A DNA stretch of 44,614 nt from a virus, in IMG/VR virus record IMGVR_UViG_3300033553_000347, positions 1 through 44,614 of that record; one strand, given 5' to 3'. Position 1 is the first letter of the stretch, and each line of letters begins with the position of its first letter. Position numbers and translations under genes: made by a program. Shown in pieces: positions 7,130 through 14,022 of this stretch. The notes under the pieces are model-generated. The model saw only the letters and a list, made by a program, of their open reading frames with translations. It had not been told where the DNA came from and searched no databases.

Positions 7130-8095
7130 TCAAGATTTCGACATGGTTGTTTTATACCAGCGGACGGCAACTTGGTTCACAGCCTTAGCAACCGCACCCC
7201 ACTCTACGCCCATCTCTTTGAGTTCCCGTTCAGACTCTTTGCGCACATCGTTACCGACCCATTTTAGGAAATCGGGGATAGACTTGGCACTCGCAACTCC
7301 ACCGCAAGCTTCGGTGATTGCCTGCTTGCAGCGCGCCTCAGTGACGAAGGTATCGACGAATTCGCGGGTACCAGCAGGGATCGTCCCCTTTGCCTCAGCC
7401 GCCTTCTTCGACTTGTTGACGCGGTGAGCGGCACTCTTGGCTTTGAAAGTATCGGCAGCCCAGTCTCCTGTGTTCGTTTGATTGCGAGGGCTGAAGACGA
7501 GTCCTTCGCCGGAACCAGAGATACCGAACTTCTCAAAGATGTACGGGTCACGCGTTTGAATCGCTTCGATTTCCGCATTGATGTCGTCGAGCCAGCCCTC
7601 GACGCCAGCTCCAAAGTCAACGACGCGACCAAGTCCGTCGTATTCCGGGACGATCTCGATATCGTCATGGATCGGCGCGAAATACTCAATGTCGCCGGGA
7701 TGAGAGATCATCTTGCCGTCCCATTGCACCGCGAAGATATAGAATTTGCGGCAGTCGGTCAGGTTAACTGCGTCGGTATCCTGTACGCCGTTTCCCGCCC
7801 ATTCGCCGTAGAAGATAATCTCTCGGCCTTCTTCTAAATCCCACGCATTTGCGAAGATACCTTTCACGCCTTCCAGCCAGGTGGCGAACCCAAAGTTGTC
7901 ATCGTCGGGAGTCAGGTTCCGGTTGCGAGATTGAGCAAAAACCCCTCCGTCAGCAGAGACGCGGACTGCAGCGTTTGTGCCGTGCAGTTTGACCTTTGCA
8001 ATGTAGTCGACAGGCTTGGAAAAGATGTCCTTTTGCTTGCGACGGTTCACATGTGCAAAGGATTCGATCGAGGGGAATTTGGTGAACTTCGACAT
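7130..8095 (-). CDS. Rnl2-like RNA ligase
   Basis: 321 aa. Motif I is KLHGTNAAV (residues 36-44), matching the KxHGTN signature of T4 Rnl2-type ligases, with Lys36 as the AMP-accepting residue. Motif III is seen in EIIFYGEW, motif IV in GEGLVFSPR and motif V in FKAKS. Such enzymes seal nicks in RNA duplexes and in phages may repair tRNAs cut by host anticodon nucleases. The C-terminal 100 residues are helical, as in Rnl2 relatives. The start at 8095 follows AAAGGAG; the upstream promoter-like element TTTTGT-N17-CTATAT (8110-8140 region) is a weak early-type site. It is the last minus-strand gene before the plus-strand island. Confidence 0.88.
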   Translation of the reverse strand: MSKFTKFPSIESFAHVNRRKQKDIFSKPVDYIAKVKLHGTNAAVRVSADGGVFAQSRNRNLTPDDDNFGFATWLEGVKGIFANAWDLEEGREIIFYGEWAGNGVQDTDAVNLTDCRKFYIFAVQWDGKMISHPGDIEYFAPIHDDIEIVPEYDGLGRVVDFGAGVEGWLDDINAEIEAIQTRDPYIFEKFGISGSGEGLVFSPRNQTNTGDWAADTFKAKSAAHRVNKSKKAAEAKGTIPAGTREFVDTFVTEARCKQAITEACGGVASAKSIPDFLKWVGNDVRKESERELKEMGVEWGAVAKAVNQVAVRWYKTTMSKS

Positions 8096-8199
8096 TCTGA
8101 AGGCTCCTTTGTTTGCTTCCAAAGGGATATAGTACCCGTGGGAATGCGAACAAAATGGAAACAAAATATTTCTGCGCCCCCGTTTTCTATTGCACAGGA

Positions 8200-8545
8200 A
8201 AGCCCCCGGCAGGGCGTTTGGGAGGGATCCAAGGGAGGGGCAGCACGGGCGCCCCATCCTTTGGCGGAGAGGGGTCAAGGGGGTGGCGGCAGAGCCTCAC
8301 TCCCTGTCGGCAGACAGCCGCCCTAAGGGTCAAGGGAAAGCGGCGAGCGGCCCTGCCATGGGGGTTCTAAGGGGGAGCAGGGACGCGCCACCTTTGCTCT
8401 CAGCGAGGCCGAAAGGGTCCAGGGAAAAGCGGCGAGCGGAACCATGGCGGCACGCAGTGTCGGAGGGTGTGGGGGTCAAGGGGGAAGGGCGTAGCCCTGT
8501 CCCATTGCGAACAAGTGAATGATGAACCCCGTAGGGGTTTGTCAG
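8200..8545. repeat. G-rich non-coding region with GGGTCAAGGG repeats
   Basis: The 8096-8636 gap contains no credible gene. The plus strand is strongly G-rich and has five spaced copies of GGGTCMAGGG or close variants, near 8225, 8272, 8327, 8415 and 8473. Two of them (8325-8350 and 8412-8439) extend to about 26 bp and end in AAGCGGCGAGCGG, with one substitution and small length changes. The gap ends with a perfect hairpin AACCCC-GTA-GGGGTT at 8525-8539. The region lies immediately upstream of the relaxase gene, where an oriT or replication origin would be expected; alternatives are a structured RNA or a host-like intergenic repeat. Confidence 0.6.
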
Positions 8546-8636
8546 GCACTTAGTGAGTATCAATCTGCCAGAAAAAACGTGCAACCCTTTCTCTCGGGAC
8601 CCATCTCCCGCGTAAGAGCAAAAAAGGAACAAGCAG

Positions 8637-10172
8637 ATGGGTAAACGAGAAAGCACATACGCGGCGACGATGAGAGCGGATGGAAAATTCCCGATCGCGT
8701 TTCGTCTGGCGGGAATGCGCCCAAAAGATGTGGCGGCGATGATCTGGCACGCGCTCCGAGAATGCGAAGAGAACAGCGAGGCGTTTGATCATGTGGATCT
8801 CAACAGGACCAAGCTCAACCGGGTGCTGTTCGGGTCGGACGACATCGCAAAAGAGATCGTCGAAGAGACCCGCGAAATGAGCCGCTACAACCTCGACTCC
8901 AACATTGAGGGGCTAACCCGCCTCGGCCGTTGGAAGGATGTGGCACGGGCGCAAATGGCGGGCCTGCAAGACCCATGGTATGAGCAGAAGAAGAGCCGCG
9001 GACCACTCCGCGAAGCGATCCTCACGCTCCACCGCGATTTCTTCAAAGCGGACGAGAAAACGCCTGCCGATCAGCGGATGAAATTCCTCGATGACGCGGG
9101 CGAAATGACGTCTTTCGATATGCGAAAGGTCGAGCGATTTATCGACGCGGGCGAGGCGTTCTTTGACGATGAGTTCGGCGACGATTTGCGGTATCTGCGG
9201 GTCGATCTCGACGAGCAGTCGATCCACTTCCATGCTATCCTCGCGCGCCAGATCGAGGAAGATGAGACGCAACGATACGCACTCGGGAAGCGCCTCTTCA
9301 AGCTGACAGATCACCGGTGCATCGGTGACCGCATTGTCGACGGTGTGCGCATCCGTGGCTATGAGACGGCGCAGAATGTCGTCGGCGATTTCTTCAACCG
9401 GATCGAGTATCGTGACATGAATATCGTCCGCGGCGAGAACCGCGCCGAAAAGAAGCGCGAGGCCTGGAAAGAGATCCAGGAGATGACACAAGGACGCGAC
9501 TTCGATGTCTTACTCGGCGAGGCTGAGGCACTCCCCAACGGTTCGAAAAACGCTCAGGCGATGTTCCTTCTCAAGAAGCAAATGGCGGAGGCGATCGCGA
9601 AGAAAGGCGACGCGAGCAAAGTCCGGAAAGACGATGCCGCGAAGCTCGCGGTAGATCACCTCGTCCTCCTCGGCGTTATCACCCCGGAAGAGAAATCCGG
9701 CGCTTCAAAGCGCCGGGCGCGGGACGCGCTGCTGAGTCAGCATGCTGAAACTTTCGGGACCCCGGCAGAGATCATCGCCGATCCTGATGCGGCCGCCGCG
9801 AAGGTCTTGAAGGAAGCCGGGAAGCAGAAAGTGGAAGCCGACCGCCGTATCCGCGAGGCGCAAGAGATCGAGCGCCGCAACAAACAGGAAGAGGTCCGGC
9901 GCGAGCAGAAGTTCGCGGCGAAAGAGGCGGCGACGAAGAAGGCTGAGGCAAAGCGGAAGGCCGATCTCGACGCGAAAGAGGCGGCGTTGATCGAGAAAGA
10001 CAGGCAGTTCTCGCTCCGCGAACGCGCTATCATCGAAGCTGTCAAAAGCCTCAAGGCTCTCGGCGATCAAGTTCGAGCCGCGGCGCGTCATCTCGGCATC
10101 CTTGACCCGATCGTCCGGGCGGGCGTGAAGGCCGCCGAGAAGATCCAGAAGATGAGCGAACCGCGGAGTTAA
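8637..10172 (+). CDS. MobV/Mob_Pre-like relaxase
   Basis: 511 aa. The N-terminal half follows the plasmid mobilisation MobV pattern: His38-x-x-Arg41 (motif I; in MobM the equivalent His is catalytic), then LNRTKLNRVLFG for motif II, and Asp192-Glu193 with His197-Phe-His199 for the metal-binding motif III. Such relaxases nick one strand at oriT and stay attached to the 5' end. The first residue of motif III, usually His, is Asp190. Residues 395-465 form a long charged coiled coil rich in Lys, Glu and Ala. It lies just after a repeat-rich non-coding region and just before the repressor and helicase genes. A relaxase is rare in a tailed phage and suggests a plasmid-derived module. The start at 8637 has AAAAGGAAC upstream. 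Confidence 0.72.
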   Translation: MGKRESTYAATMRADGKFPIAFRLAGMRPKDVAAMIWHALRECEENSEAFDHVDLNRTKLNRVLFGSDDIAKEIVEETREMSRYNLDSNIEGLTRLGRWKDVARAQMAGLQDPWYEQKKSRGPLREAILTLHRDFFKADEKTPADQRMKFLDDAGEMTSFDMRKVERFIDAGEAFFDDEFGDDLRYLRVDLDEQSIHFHAILARQIEEDETQRYALGKRLFKLTDHRCIGDRIVDGVRIRGYETAQNVVGDFFNRIEYRDMNIVRGENRAEKKREAWKEIQEMTQGRDFDVLLGEAEALPNGSKNAQAMFLLKKQMAEAIAKKGDASKVRKDDAAKLAVDHLVLLGVITPEEKSGASKRRARDALLSQHAETFGTPAEIIADPDAAAAKVLKEAGKQKVEADRRIREAQEIERRNKQEEVRREQKFAAKEAATKKAEAKRKADLDAKEAALIEKDRQFSLRERAIIEAVKSLKALGDQVRAAARHLGILDPIVRAGVKAAEKIQKMSEPRS

Positions 10173-10375
10173 TCATCTATCAGTAAGCTCGGGTGAACTT
10201 TCAGCACCCGAGCGATATTCCGGAGCGTGTCGACCCGTGGGTTTCTCGACTTCTTCTCCAGGATTTGCCCGACTGAGTTTCGGTTGAGCCCGGCCTTTAG
10301 ACTGAGCGAGTTTGCCGTGTAATCCGGATTGTCTTCCAAGAACTCAACAATCGCGTCGCGCAATTTATCCGCCAT
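10169..10375 (-). CDS. Small XRE-family (Cro/CI-like) repressor
   Basis: 68 aa, a single helix-turn-helix domain: YTANSLSLKAGLNRNSVGQIL followed by NPRVDTLRNIARVLKV, the standard XRE arrangement, with no dimerisation or protease domain. It would bind operator DNA as a dimer. Its stop overlaps the end of the relaxase gene by 4 bases on the opposite strand. A host-type promoter TTGACA-N16-TATTTC lies at 10405-10432 with AGAGGA as ribosome site, in contrast to the phage-type promoters elsewhere. It is divergent from the helicase gene, so it most likely controls the helicase-nuclease operon, itself, or lysogeny. Confidence 0.88.
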   Translation of the reverse strand: MADKLRDAIVEFLEDNPDYTANSLSLKAGLNRNSVGQILEKKSRNPRVDTLRNIARVLKVHPSLLIDD

Positions 10376-10389
10376 GTCTCGCTATATCC
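10360..10389 (+). promoter_or_regulatory. Late-type-like promoter L8 before the helicase gene
   Basis: GCAATT-N17-TATATC followed by CT, with the exact spacing of the late family though two -35 bases differ. The -10 ends 7 bases before the helicase ATG at 10396, so the transcript would start at or next to the start codon. It overlaps the start of the divergent repressor gene. Confidence 0.5.
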
Positions 10390-10395
10390 TCTTTG

Positions 10396-11823
10396 ATGTT
10401 GCAAGAAATAACGGGCGCGGGCGGTTTGTCAATAACTTTAAGGGGATATCAAGAGAAAGCGATCGTCGATATCCGCGGCGAGTATGCGACCGGGGCGAAA
10501 TCCGTTCTCTATACACTCCCGACCGGGGGCGGAAAAACAACCGTCTTCGGGGAGGTGTCACGACTTGCTATCGACCGCGGGTCGTCCGTCTGTGTCCTGG
10601 CGCATAGGCGCGAACTCGTCGGACAAGCGGCGGGGCGTATGCGCGGCCTCGGTCTCGACCCCGGCGTTATTCAGGCAGGGGCGGCGGCTGAGTATAACAA
10701 GCCTCTGCAATGCGCGAGCGTACAAACCCTTATCGGGCGTATCGGCGAAGTAAAGCCGCCCGACCTCCTCATAATCGACGAGGCGCATCACGCGCCGGCC
10801 GGGACTTGGCAACAGGTCCGGGAAGCATGGCCGAACGCCAAGGTTCTCGGCGTTACTGCGACCCCCTGCAGAATGGACGAGAGGGGTCTCGGAGAAGTCT
10901 TCGATAGAATGGTTCTCGGACCCTCGGCGCAGTGGCTAACCGATCAAAACTTCCTCGTCCCCGCGGATGTATATTGCCCCTCGTTGCCCGATCTTGCGGG
11001 CGTTCGAACTCGGGCGGGCGATTATGCGAAGGCAGATCTCGAAGCCGCTCTTGAAAAATCCTCAGTCGTCGGCGACGCTGTTAAGTCGTTCTCTCAACAT
11101 TTCCCCGTCCGGGGCTCGGCGGTCGCTTTTTGCGCTTCGGTCTCGCACGCCAAAGCAACGGCGGCGGCATATAATGCGGCGGGTATTTCCGCGGCAGTCT
11201 TAACGGGAAGCGATAAGACCGACCACCGGGACCAAGTTTTGGCGCGCCTGGCTACGGGCGAGGTTCGGGTACTGTGCTCGGTCGATGTTATCTCGGAGGG
11301 CTTCGACCTTCCCGAGTTGGACGCGGCTATCTTGCTCCGTCCGACCAAATCCCTCGGACTATATCTTCAACAAGTCGGACGTGCCCTTCGACCGGCGAAC
11401 GGTAAGACGCGGGCGATTATCCTGGACCACGCCGGGAACGCTCTTCGACATGGCTTACCGAGCGAGGAGCGAGAATGGACGCTCGAAGGTGGTGCGACGA
11501 GAAAGACAGACAGTCAAGTCGCAACGGACGAGACCGATCTTAGCGTTCGGCAGTGTCTGGAATGCTACGCCGTTCACGCCTCGGCGCCGGTTTGTCCGAT
11601 TTGCGGGAACGAACACCCGACCGAGGAGCGTATTCCAAAATCCCACGCCGGCGAGTTGAAAAAGCTCGAAGCCGAGGAGTTAGAAAAACTCAGGAAGAAG
11701 CAAAAAAGCGAAGAAGCCGGTCCCAAGACGCTCGACGACTGGAAAGCCCTGGCGCGGGAGCGCGGGTATAAACCTGGATGGGCTCATATGCGCTTCAAAT
11801 CTCGAAAGGGCCGGGCGGCATGA
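10396..11823 (+). CDS. SF2 DEAD/DEAH-box helicase with C-terminal zinc ribbon
   Basis: 475 aa. Motifs in order: LRGYQEKA (Q-motif), LPTGGGKTT (Walker A), IIDEAHH (Walker B), GVTATP (motif III), then the second RecA domain with SVDVISEGFDLPELD and motif VI QQVGRALRP. The C-terminus has a four-cysteine zinc ribbon (CLEC...CPIC) and a basic coiled-coil tail. This family unwinds DNA and is common in phage replication modules next to VRR-NUC nucleases, as here. The ATG at 10396 is chosen because it lies at the predicted transcript start; TTG at 10426 is the alternative. The stop overlaps the nuclease start by 4 bases. Confidence 0.9.
   Translation: MLQEITGAGGLSITLRGYQEKAIVDIRGEYATGAKSVLYTLPTGGGKTTVFGEVSRLAIDRGSSVCVLAHRRELVGQAAGRMRGLGLDPGVIQAGAAAEYNKPLQCASVQTLIGRIGEVKPPDLLIIDEAHHAPAGTWQQVREAWPNAKVLGVTATPCRMDERGLGEVFDRMVLGPSAQWLTDQNFLVPADVYCPSLPDLAGVRTRAGDYAKADLEAALEKSSVVGDAVKSFSQHFPVRGSAVAFCASVSHAKATAAAYNAAGISAAVLTGSDKTDHRDQVLARLATGEVRVLCSVDVISEGFDLPELDAAILLRPTKSLGLYLQQVGRALRPANGKTRAIILDHAGNALRHGLPSEEREWTLEGGATRKTDSQVATDETDLSVRQCLECYAVHASAPVCPICGNEHPTEERIPKSHAGELKKLEAEELEKLRKKQKSEEAGPKTLDDWKALARERGYKPGWAHMRFKSRKGRAA
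10405..10432 (-). promoter_or_regulatory. Host sigma70-type promoter for the XRE repressor
   Basis: TTGACA-N16-TATTTC on the minus strand, about 30 bases upstream of the repressor ATG. It is the only near-canonical TTGACA box noticed in the intergenic DNA of the prophage, consistent with expression from host RNA polymerase during lysogeny. Confidence 0.55.
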
Positions 11824-12179
11824 GCGAGCGTAATATTCAAAACCGGATCCTCGTTCGTCTCTCGAAAGACTTCGCGGGTCGCGGCATTTTCTGGAAGAAC
11901 GATACGGGCGTCGCGAAGTCTATGGACGGAAAGCGCGTCGTTCGCTTTGGTTGCCCAGGATCGCCCGATATCATCGGTTGTGTCGACGGGCTCTTCGTCG
12001 GCTTTGAAGTAAAGACGAGAAAAGGTAAGCAGACCGACAAACAGAAGAAATTCCAGATCGTTCTCGAACGGTCGGGCGGGCTTTATTGCGTCCCAAGGTC
12101 GGCGGAGGAGGCGGTCGGCGCGCTGAACGACTTTCTAAACGCCGCCAACGCGTCGCCAAAGGATGCCCCGGACGCATAG
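11820..12179 (+). CDS. VRR-NUC domain nuclease
   Basis: 119 aa, a stand-alone VRR-NUC (PD-(D/E)XK) protein: GSPDIIG supplies the Asp, GFEVKTRKGKQTDKQ supplies Glu-x-Lys, and the flanking helices match. Stand-alone phage members act on branched DNA such as Holliday junctions. It is translationally coupled to the helicase (ATGA overlap), so the pair probably processes replication or recombination intermediates. Its 3' end overlaps the convergent 111-aa gene by 97 bases. Confidence 0.9.
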   Translation: MSERNIQNRILVRLSKDFAGRGIFWKNDTGVAKSMDGKRVVRFGCPGSPDIIGCVDGLFVGFEVKTRKGKQTDKQKKFQIVLERSGGLYCVPRSAEEAVGALNDFLNAANASPKDAPDA

Positions 12180-12418
12180 ACACCCCGTAAGGGTTTCTCG
12201 CGTTCTGTGGCCTCCTGAGCGAGCCTCACGGCACCGCAAGAGGTAGCAACCTCAGCCGCCCCGGCCTTCGGATATTTCACGGACCAGGTCCAAGGGCAGA
12301 CGTTCACCATTTCCTCTCCATAGATGAGGATTACAGCGTTCGTTCGGACTGAAATCCGGTCGGGCGCTTTGTTGTATTTGGCGAAAAGCCTGAGGCGTTC
12401 GTGGTTTGAGAGGGTCAT
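12083..12418 (-). CDS. Hypothetical protein, 111 aa
   Basis: I do not recognise this family. The first 70 residues (MTLSNHERLRLFAKYNKA, then ISVRTNAVILIYGEE) look like a small alpha-beta domain; the C-terminal part is Ala- and Ser-rich. The start at 12418 is preferred over 12437 in another frame because that alternative encodes a Pro- and Arg-rich shadow. AAAGGAG lies upstream but separated by the hairpin CCCCGGC-GCATG-GCCGGGG (12427-12445), which on folding would bring it closer to the ATG. The last 97 bases overlap the VRR-NUC gene. Confidence 0.6.
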   Translation of the reverse strand: MTLSNHERLRLFAKYNKAPDRISVRTNAVILIYGEEMVNVCPWTWSVKYPKAGAAEVATSCGAVRLAQEATEREKPLRGVYASGASFGDALAAFRKSFSAPTASSADLGTQ

Positions 12419-12426
12419 AGGGTGAT

Positions 12427-12445
12427 CCCCGGCGCATGGCCGGGG
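12427..12445 (-). promoter_or_regulatory. Stem-loop between two small early genes
   Basis: A 7-bp perfect stem CCCCGGC/GCCGGGG with a 5-nt loop lies just after the stop of the 89-aa gene and just before the 111-aa gene. No T-run follows on the minus strand, so it is more likely an mRNA stability or translation element than a strong terminator. Confidence 0.5.
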
Positions 12446-12454
12446 CTCCTTTGT

Positions 12455-12724
12455 TTATTCGCAGTAAGCGAGTTCGGAGGGGGAGGCGGTCGTTACGCCG
12501 ATTGCATCGCAGGTCGCGAGATTACCCAGGACGGCGCCATCGTAAAGCTCGTAGGCGAGGCGCTTAGCCTCTCCAACTTTCACGGCGCGGGCCTTTGACG
12601 AACACTGGAGAAACCCTTTACGCTCGGCCATTGATTCGAAGGCGTGGAGTTTGTCGACGTGGGTTCCGTTCAAGGTTGTCCGGCTTCCGGGGTTCTGTTC
12701 GTGGATTGCGTAGAAGGTTTTCAT
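12455..12724 (-). CDS. Hypothetical early protein, 89 aa
   Basis: I do not recognise this protein. It begins MKTFYAIHEQNPG and looks like a small alpha-beta protein with a basic central region and Ser- and Ala-rich tail; three cysteines are spread along it. The start at 12724 is preferred because the longer frame to 12811 would run through the promoter-like sequence GGGGATCATCTC (12770-12800), a weak early-type site. It is one of a string of small, separately transcribed early genes between 12083 and 15686. Confidence 0.7.
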   Translation of the reverse strand: MKTFYAIHEQNPGSRTTLNGTHVDKLHAFESMAERKGFLQCSSKARAVKVGEAKRLAYELYDGAVLGNLATCDAIGVTTASPSELAYCE

Positions 12725-12816
12725 TTTGCTCTGTCTCTCTTTTGTTTTGTTTCCGAGGGGTCTCTCTGTCCCCCTCTCAATAGAGATGATCCCCGAGCAT
12801 AGGCCGATCAAACGAT

Positions 12817-13080
12817 TTAGAGATTTTTTTTAACTTTTTTCATTTCGCCTTCGATACGCTCCATAACCCGGTCAACGAATACTAATTTGTCGATCATCGC
12901 CGCGTCACGAAAAAACTCGTATTCGCTGAGGCTGGCAGTTATTTGGCGAGCGAGGATCCGATTAACCTGTCGGCGGTCCTCTGGATTTTGAGGATCGCGG
13001 CGCTTCTCGGCGAGCTTGGTGTCGGACAGGAGCGCGAGGGCGGCGTCTCTTGCGGCGTCGTGGATGGCTTTGTCGATCAT
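12817..13080 (-). CDS. Hypothetical early protein, 87 aa
   Basis: I do not recognise this protein. It is highly charged and predicted all-helical, ending in a Lys-rich tail (KKVKKNL). AGAGAGAAG precedes the ATG. Upstream at 13127-13145 is a GGCGGGG/CCCCGCC stem-loop and a possible 9-codon leader reading frame, both downstream of promoter E1, so expression may be attenuated. The 3' end contains an A/T run (TTTTTTAACTTTTTTCAT on the plus strand) that recurs at 18094-18111. Confidence 0.65.
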   Translation of the reverse strand: MIDKAIHDAARDAALALLSDTKLAEKRRDPQNPEDRRQVNRILARQITASLSEYEFFRDAAMIDKLVFVDRVMERIEGEMKKVKKNL

Positions 13081-13126
13081 GTGCTTCTCTCTCTGTTTGT
13101 CTTTCGGGGGATAAGAGAGAGGAGGA

Positions 13127-13145
13127 GGCGGGGCAATACCCCGCC
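13127..13145 (-). promoter_or_regulatory. Leader stem-loop upstream of the 87-aa gene
   Basis: GGCGGGG-N5-CCCCGCC, a 7-bp perfect stem in the leader between promoter E1 and the gene at 13080. There is no T-run, so it is not a classical terminator; it could act as a leader structure. Confidence 0.5.
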
Positions 13146-13151
13146 GCCCGG

Positions 13152-13181
13152 TTAGTTTTTCTCGGCGTGCTCGATCCCCAC
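13152..13181 (-). CDS. Possible 9-codon leader peptide
   Basis: GTG-initiated frame encoding MGIEHAEKN, with AAGGAG six bases upstream and a stop just before the leader stem-loop at 13127-13145. It is the first frame after promoter E1. The good ribosome site is the main support. It may be a chance frame; no repeated codon points to a specific amino acid signal. Confidence 0.35.
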   Translation of the reverse strand: MGIEHAEKN

Positions 13182-13208
13182 GGGATTCTCCTTCTTATTA
13201 CTAATAGA

Positions 13209-13237
13209 AGATAGGTCCCAAAGACCAGAGACGGAAA
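13209..13237 (-). promoter_or_regulatory. Early-type phage promoter E1
   Basis: TTTCCG-N17-CTATCT with GGGAC before the -10 on the minus strand, a perfect family member. Upstream of the -35 lies TTTTTTCTTGC, the reverse complement of the late-family box GCAAGAAAAAA; the same arrangement is seen at E2. It faces the leader and the 87-aa gene. Confidence 0.75.
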
Positions 13238-13265
13238 TCAAAATGCAAGAAAAAAGGTGCAGTCT

Positions 13266-13487
13266 TCACATTTTCAGGACTGTGACGATAGAGCCCTGGC
13301 CATCGAGGATGAGTTCGAGCTTCTGCGAGAAGATCTTGTAGCGGTTCGCGCCCGCCCGGATCATATTCTGCGCCGGGGTCGAGATCATCGAGAGAACCCA
13401 ATCGCCTGTCGCGTTTGGATTTCCTGAGCGTTCTGCGAGGCGTTGGAGGGCGTGGTTCGTCCAGCGGATTTCGTACTTCGGGGTCAT
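13266..13487 (-). CDS. Small protein resembling DUF4258
   Basis: 73 aa. The N-terminal segment ITWTNHAL-like (IRWTNHALQRLAERSG) followed by a beta-rich C-terminus resembles DUF4258-type domains, which are compact proteins often found in phages and toxin-antitoxin-like loci. The His and the HALQRLAER helix are the key positions. The start at 13487 overlaps the stop of the preceding 59-aa gene by 4 bases. Assignment is by eye and tentative. Confidence 0.65.
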   Translation of the reverse strand: MTPKYEIRWTNHALQRLAERSGNPNATGDWVLSMISTPAQNMIRAGANRYKIFSQKLELILDGQGSIVTVLKM

Positions 13488-13663
13488 TTCGCGTCCCCCA
13501 ATTCTTTAAGGAGCAGGTCGATAGCATCGGTCAAGGCGAGGAAGTCTTTCGCCGGGCGTCCGTTCTCGAATACGCCGTCGACGTTCATGGTGCCCCAAGT
13601 ATCGCAGATCTCGGTCAACATTCCGTCGAGAGCGTCGCGGCGGGATTTCGTGTTCTTGAGCAT
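13484..13663 (-). CDS. Hypothetical early protein, 59 aa
   Basis: I do not recognise this protein. It is helical with a hydrophobic C-terminal helix (FLALTDAIDLLLKELG). ATG at 13663 is chosen because AAAGGA lies 7 bases upstream; ATG at 13684 has no ribosome site and would place that site inside the coding region. It is coupled to the DUF4258-like gene by a 4-base overlap. Upstream at 13690-13730 is a weak early-type element (GTTTTGA...GGGCGTATTTCC). Confidence 0.65.
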   Translation of the reverse strand: MLKNTKSRRDALDGMLTEICDTWGTMNVDGVFENGRPAKDFLALTDAIDLLLKELGDAK

Positions 13664-13735
13664 TGGATTATCCTTTGTTTTCATTGCTTCCCTTAGGAAA
13701 TACGCCCGAGCGAACCGAGATCAAAACGCCGGACA

Positions 13736-13767
13736 AAGAAAAAAGCGCGGAGGATTAACCCCGCGCC
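13736..13767 (-). terminator. Rho-independent terminator after the 81-aa gene
   Basis: Stem GCGCGG/CCGCGC (13745-13766) followed on the minus strand by TTTTTTC. It ends the two-gene unit 14337-13777. Confidence 0.85.
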
Positions 13768-13776
13768 TTTTCTCTT

Positions 13777-14022
13777 TTACTTCAAATTCTTACGGGCCTC
13801 TCTTCGCAGTTCTAAGAACTCTTCCTCGTTGAGAACGCCCGCGTTGTGAAGCCTTAGGAGCTTCAAGTAGGCCGCCTGGTATCCCTCGGGCGTTGTCGGC
13901 CATGTCGCGGGGAGAATAGCCTCCAGGATATCGTCTCGACTGCCTTGTACCCAGTGGCTGTCGCTAATGTGATAGGTGAAGACCTTCTTACAATCCATTG
14001 AAAGAAAACGGAAATCCCGCAT
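13777..14022 (-). CDS. Small protein with SHOCT-like C-terminus
   Basis: 81 aa. The last 30 residues (LKLLRLHNAGVLNEEEFLELR) match the short SHOCT-type motif (leucine-rich helix, G-[IV]-[LI]-x-x-E-E-F), usually a C-terminal oligomerisation element. The first 40 residues, with aromatic residues and the segment YHISDSHW, are unassigned. The ATG at 14022 directly follows the stop of the previous gene; ATG at 13998 is an alternative. It is followed by a strong terminator. Confidence 0.65.
   Translation of the reverse strand: MRDFRFLSMDCKKVFTYHISDSHWVQGSRDDILEAILPATWPTTPEGYQAAYLKLLRLHNAGVLNEEEFLELRREARKNLK

Noticed and set aside
12252-12437. Alternative frame with AAAGGAG before an ATG at 12437
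   Set aside because: The ATG lies in the loop of a stem and the product is Pro- and Arg-rich, as in shadow frames; the overlapping 111-aa frame has better composition.
13242-13272. GCAAGAAAAAA on the plus strand near 13245, like the late box
   Set aside because: No TATATC follows at the fixed distance and no plus-strand gene lies downstream. It belongs to the upstream part of early promoter E1 on the other strand.
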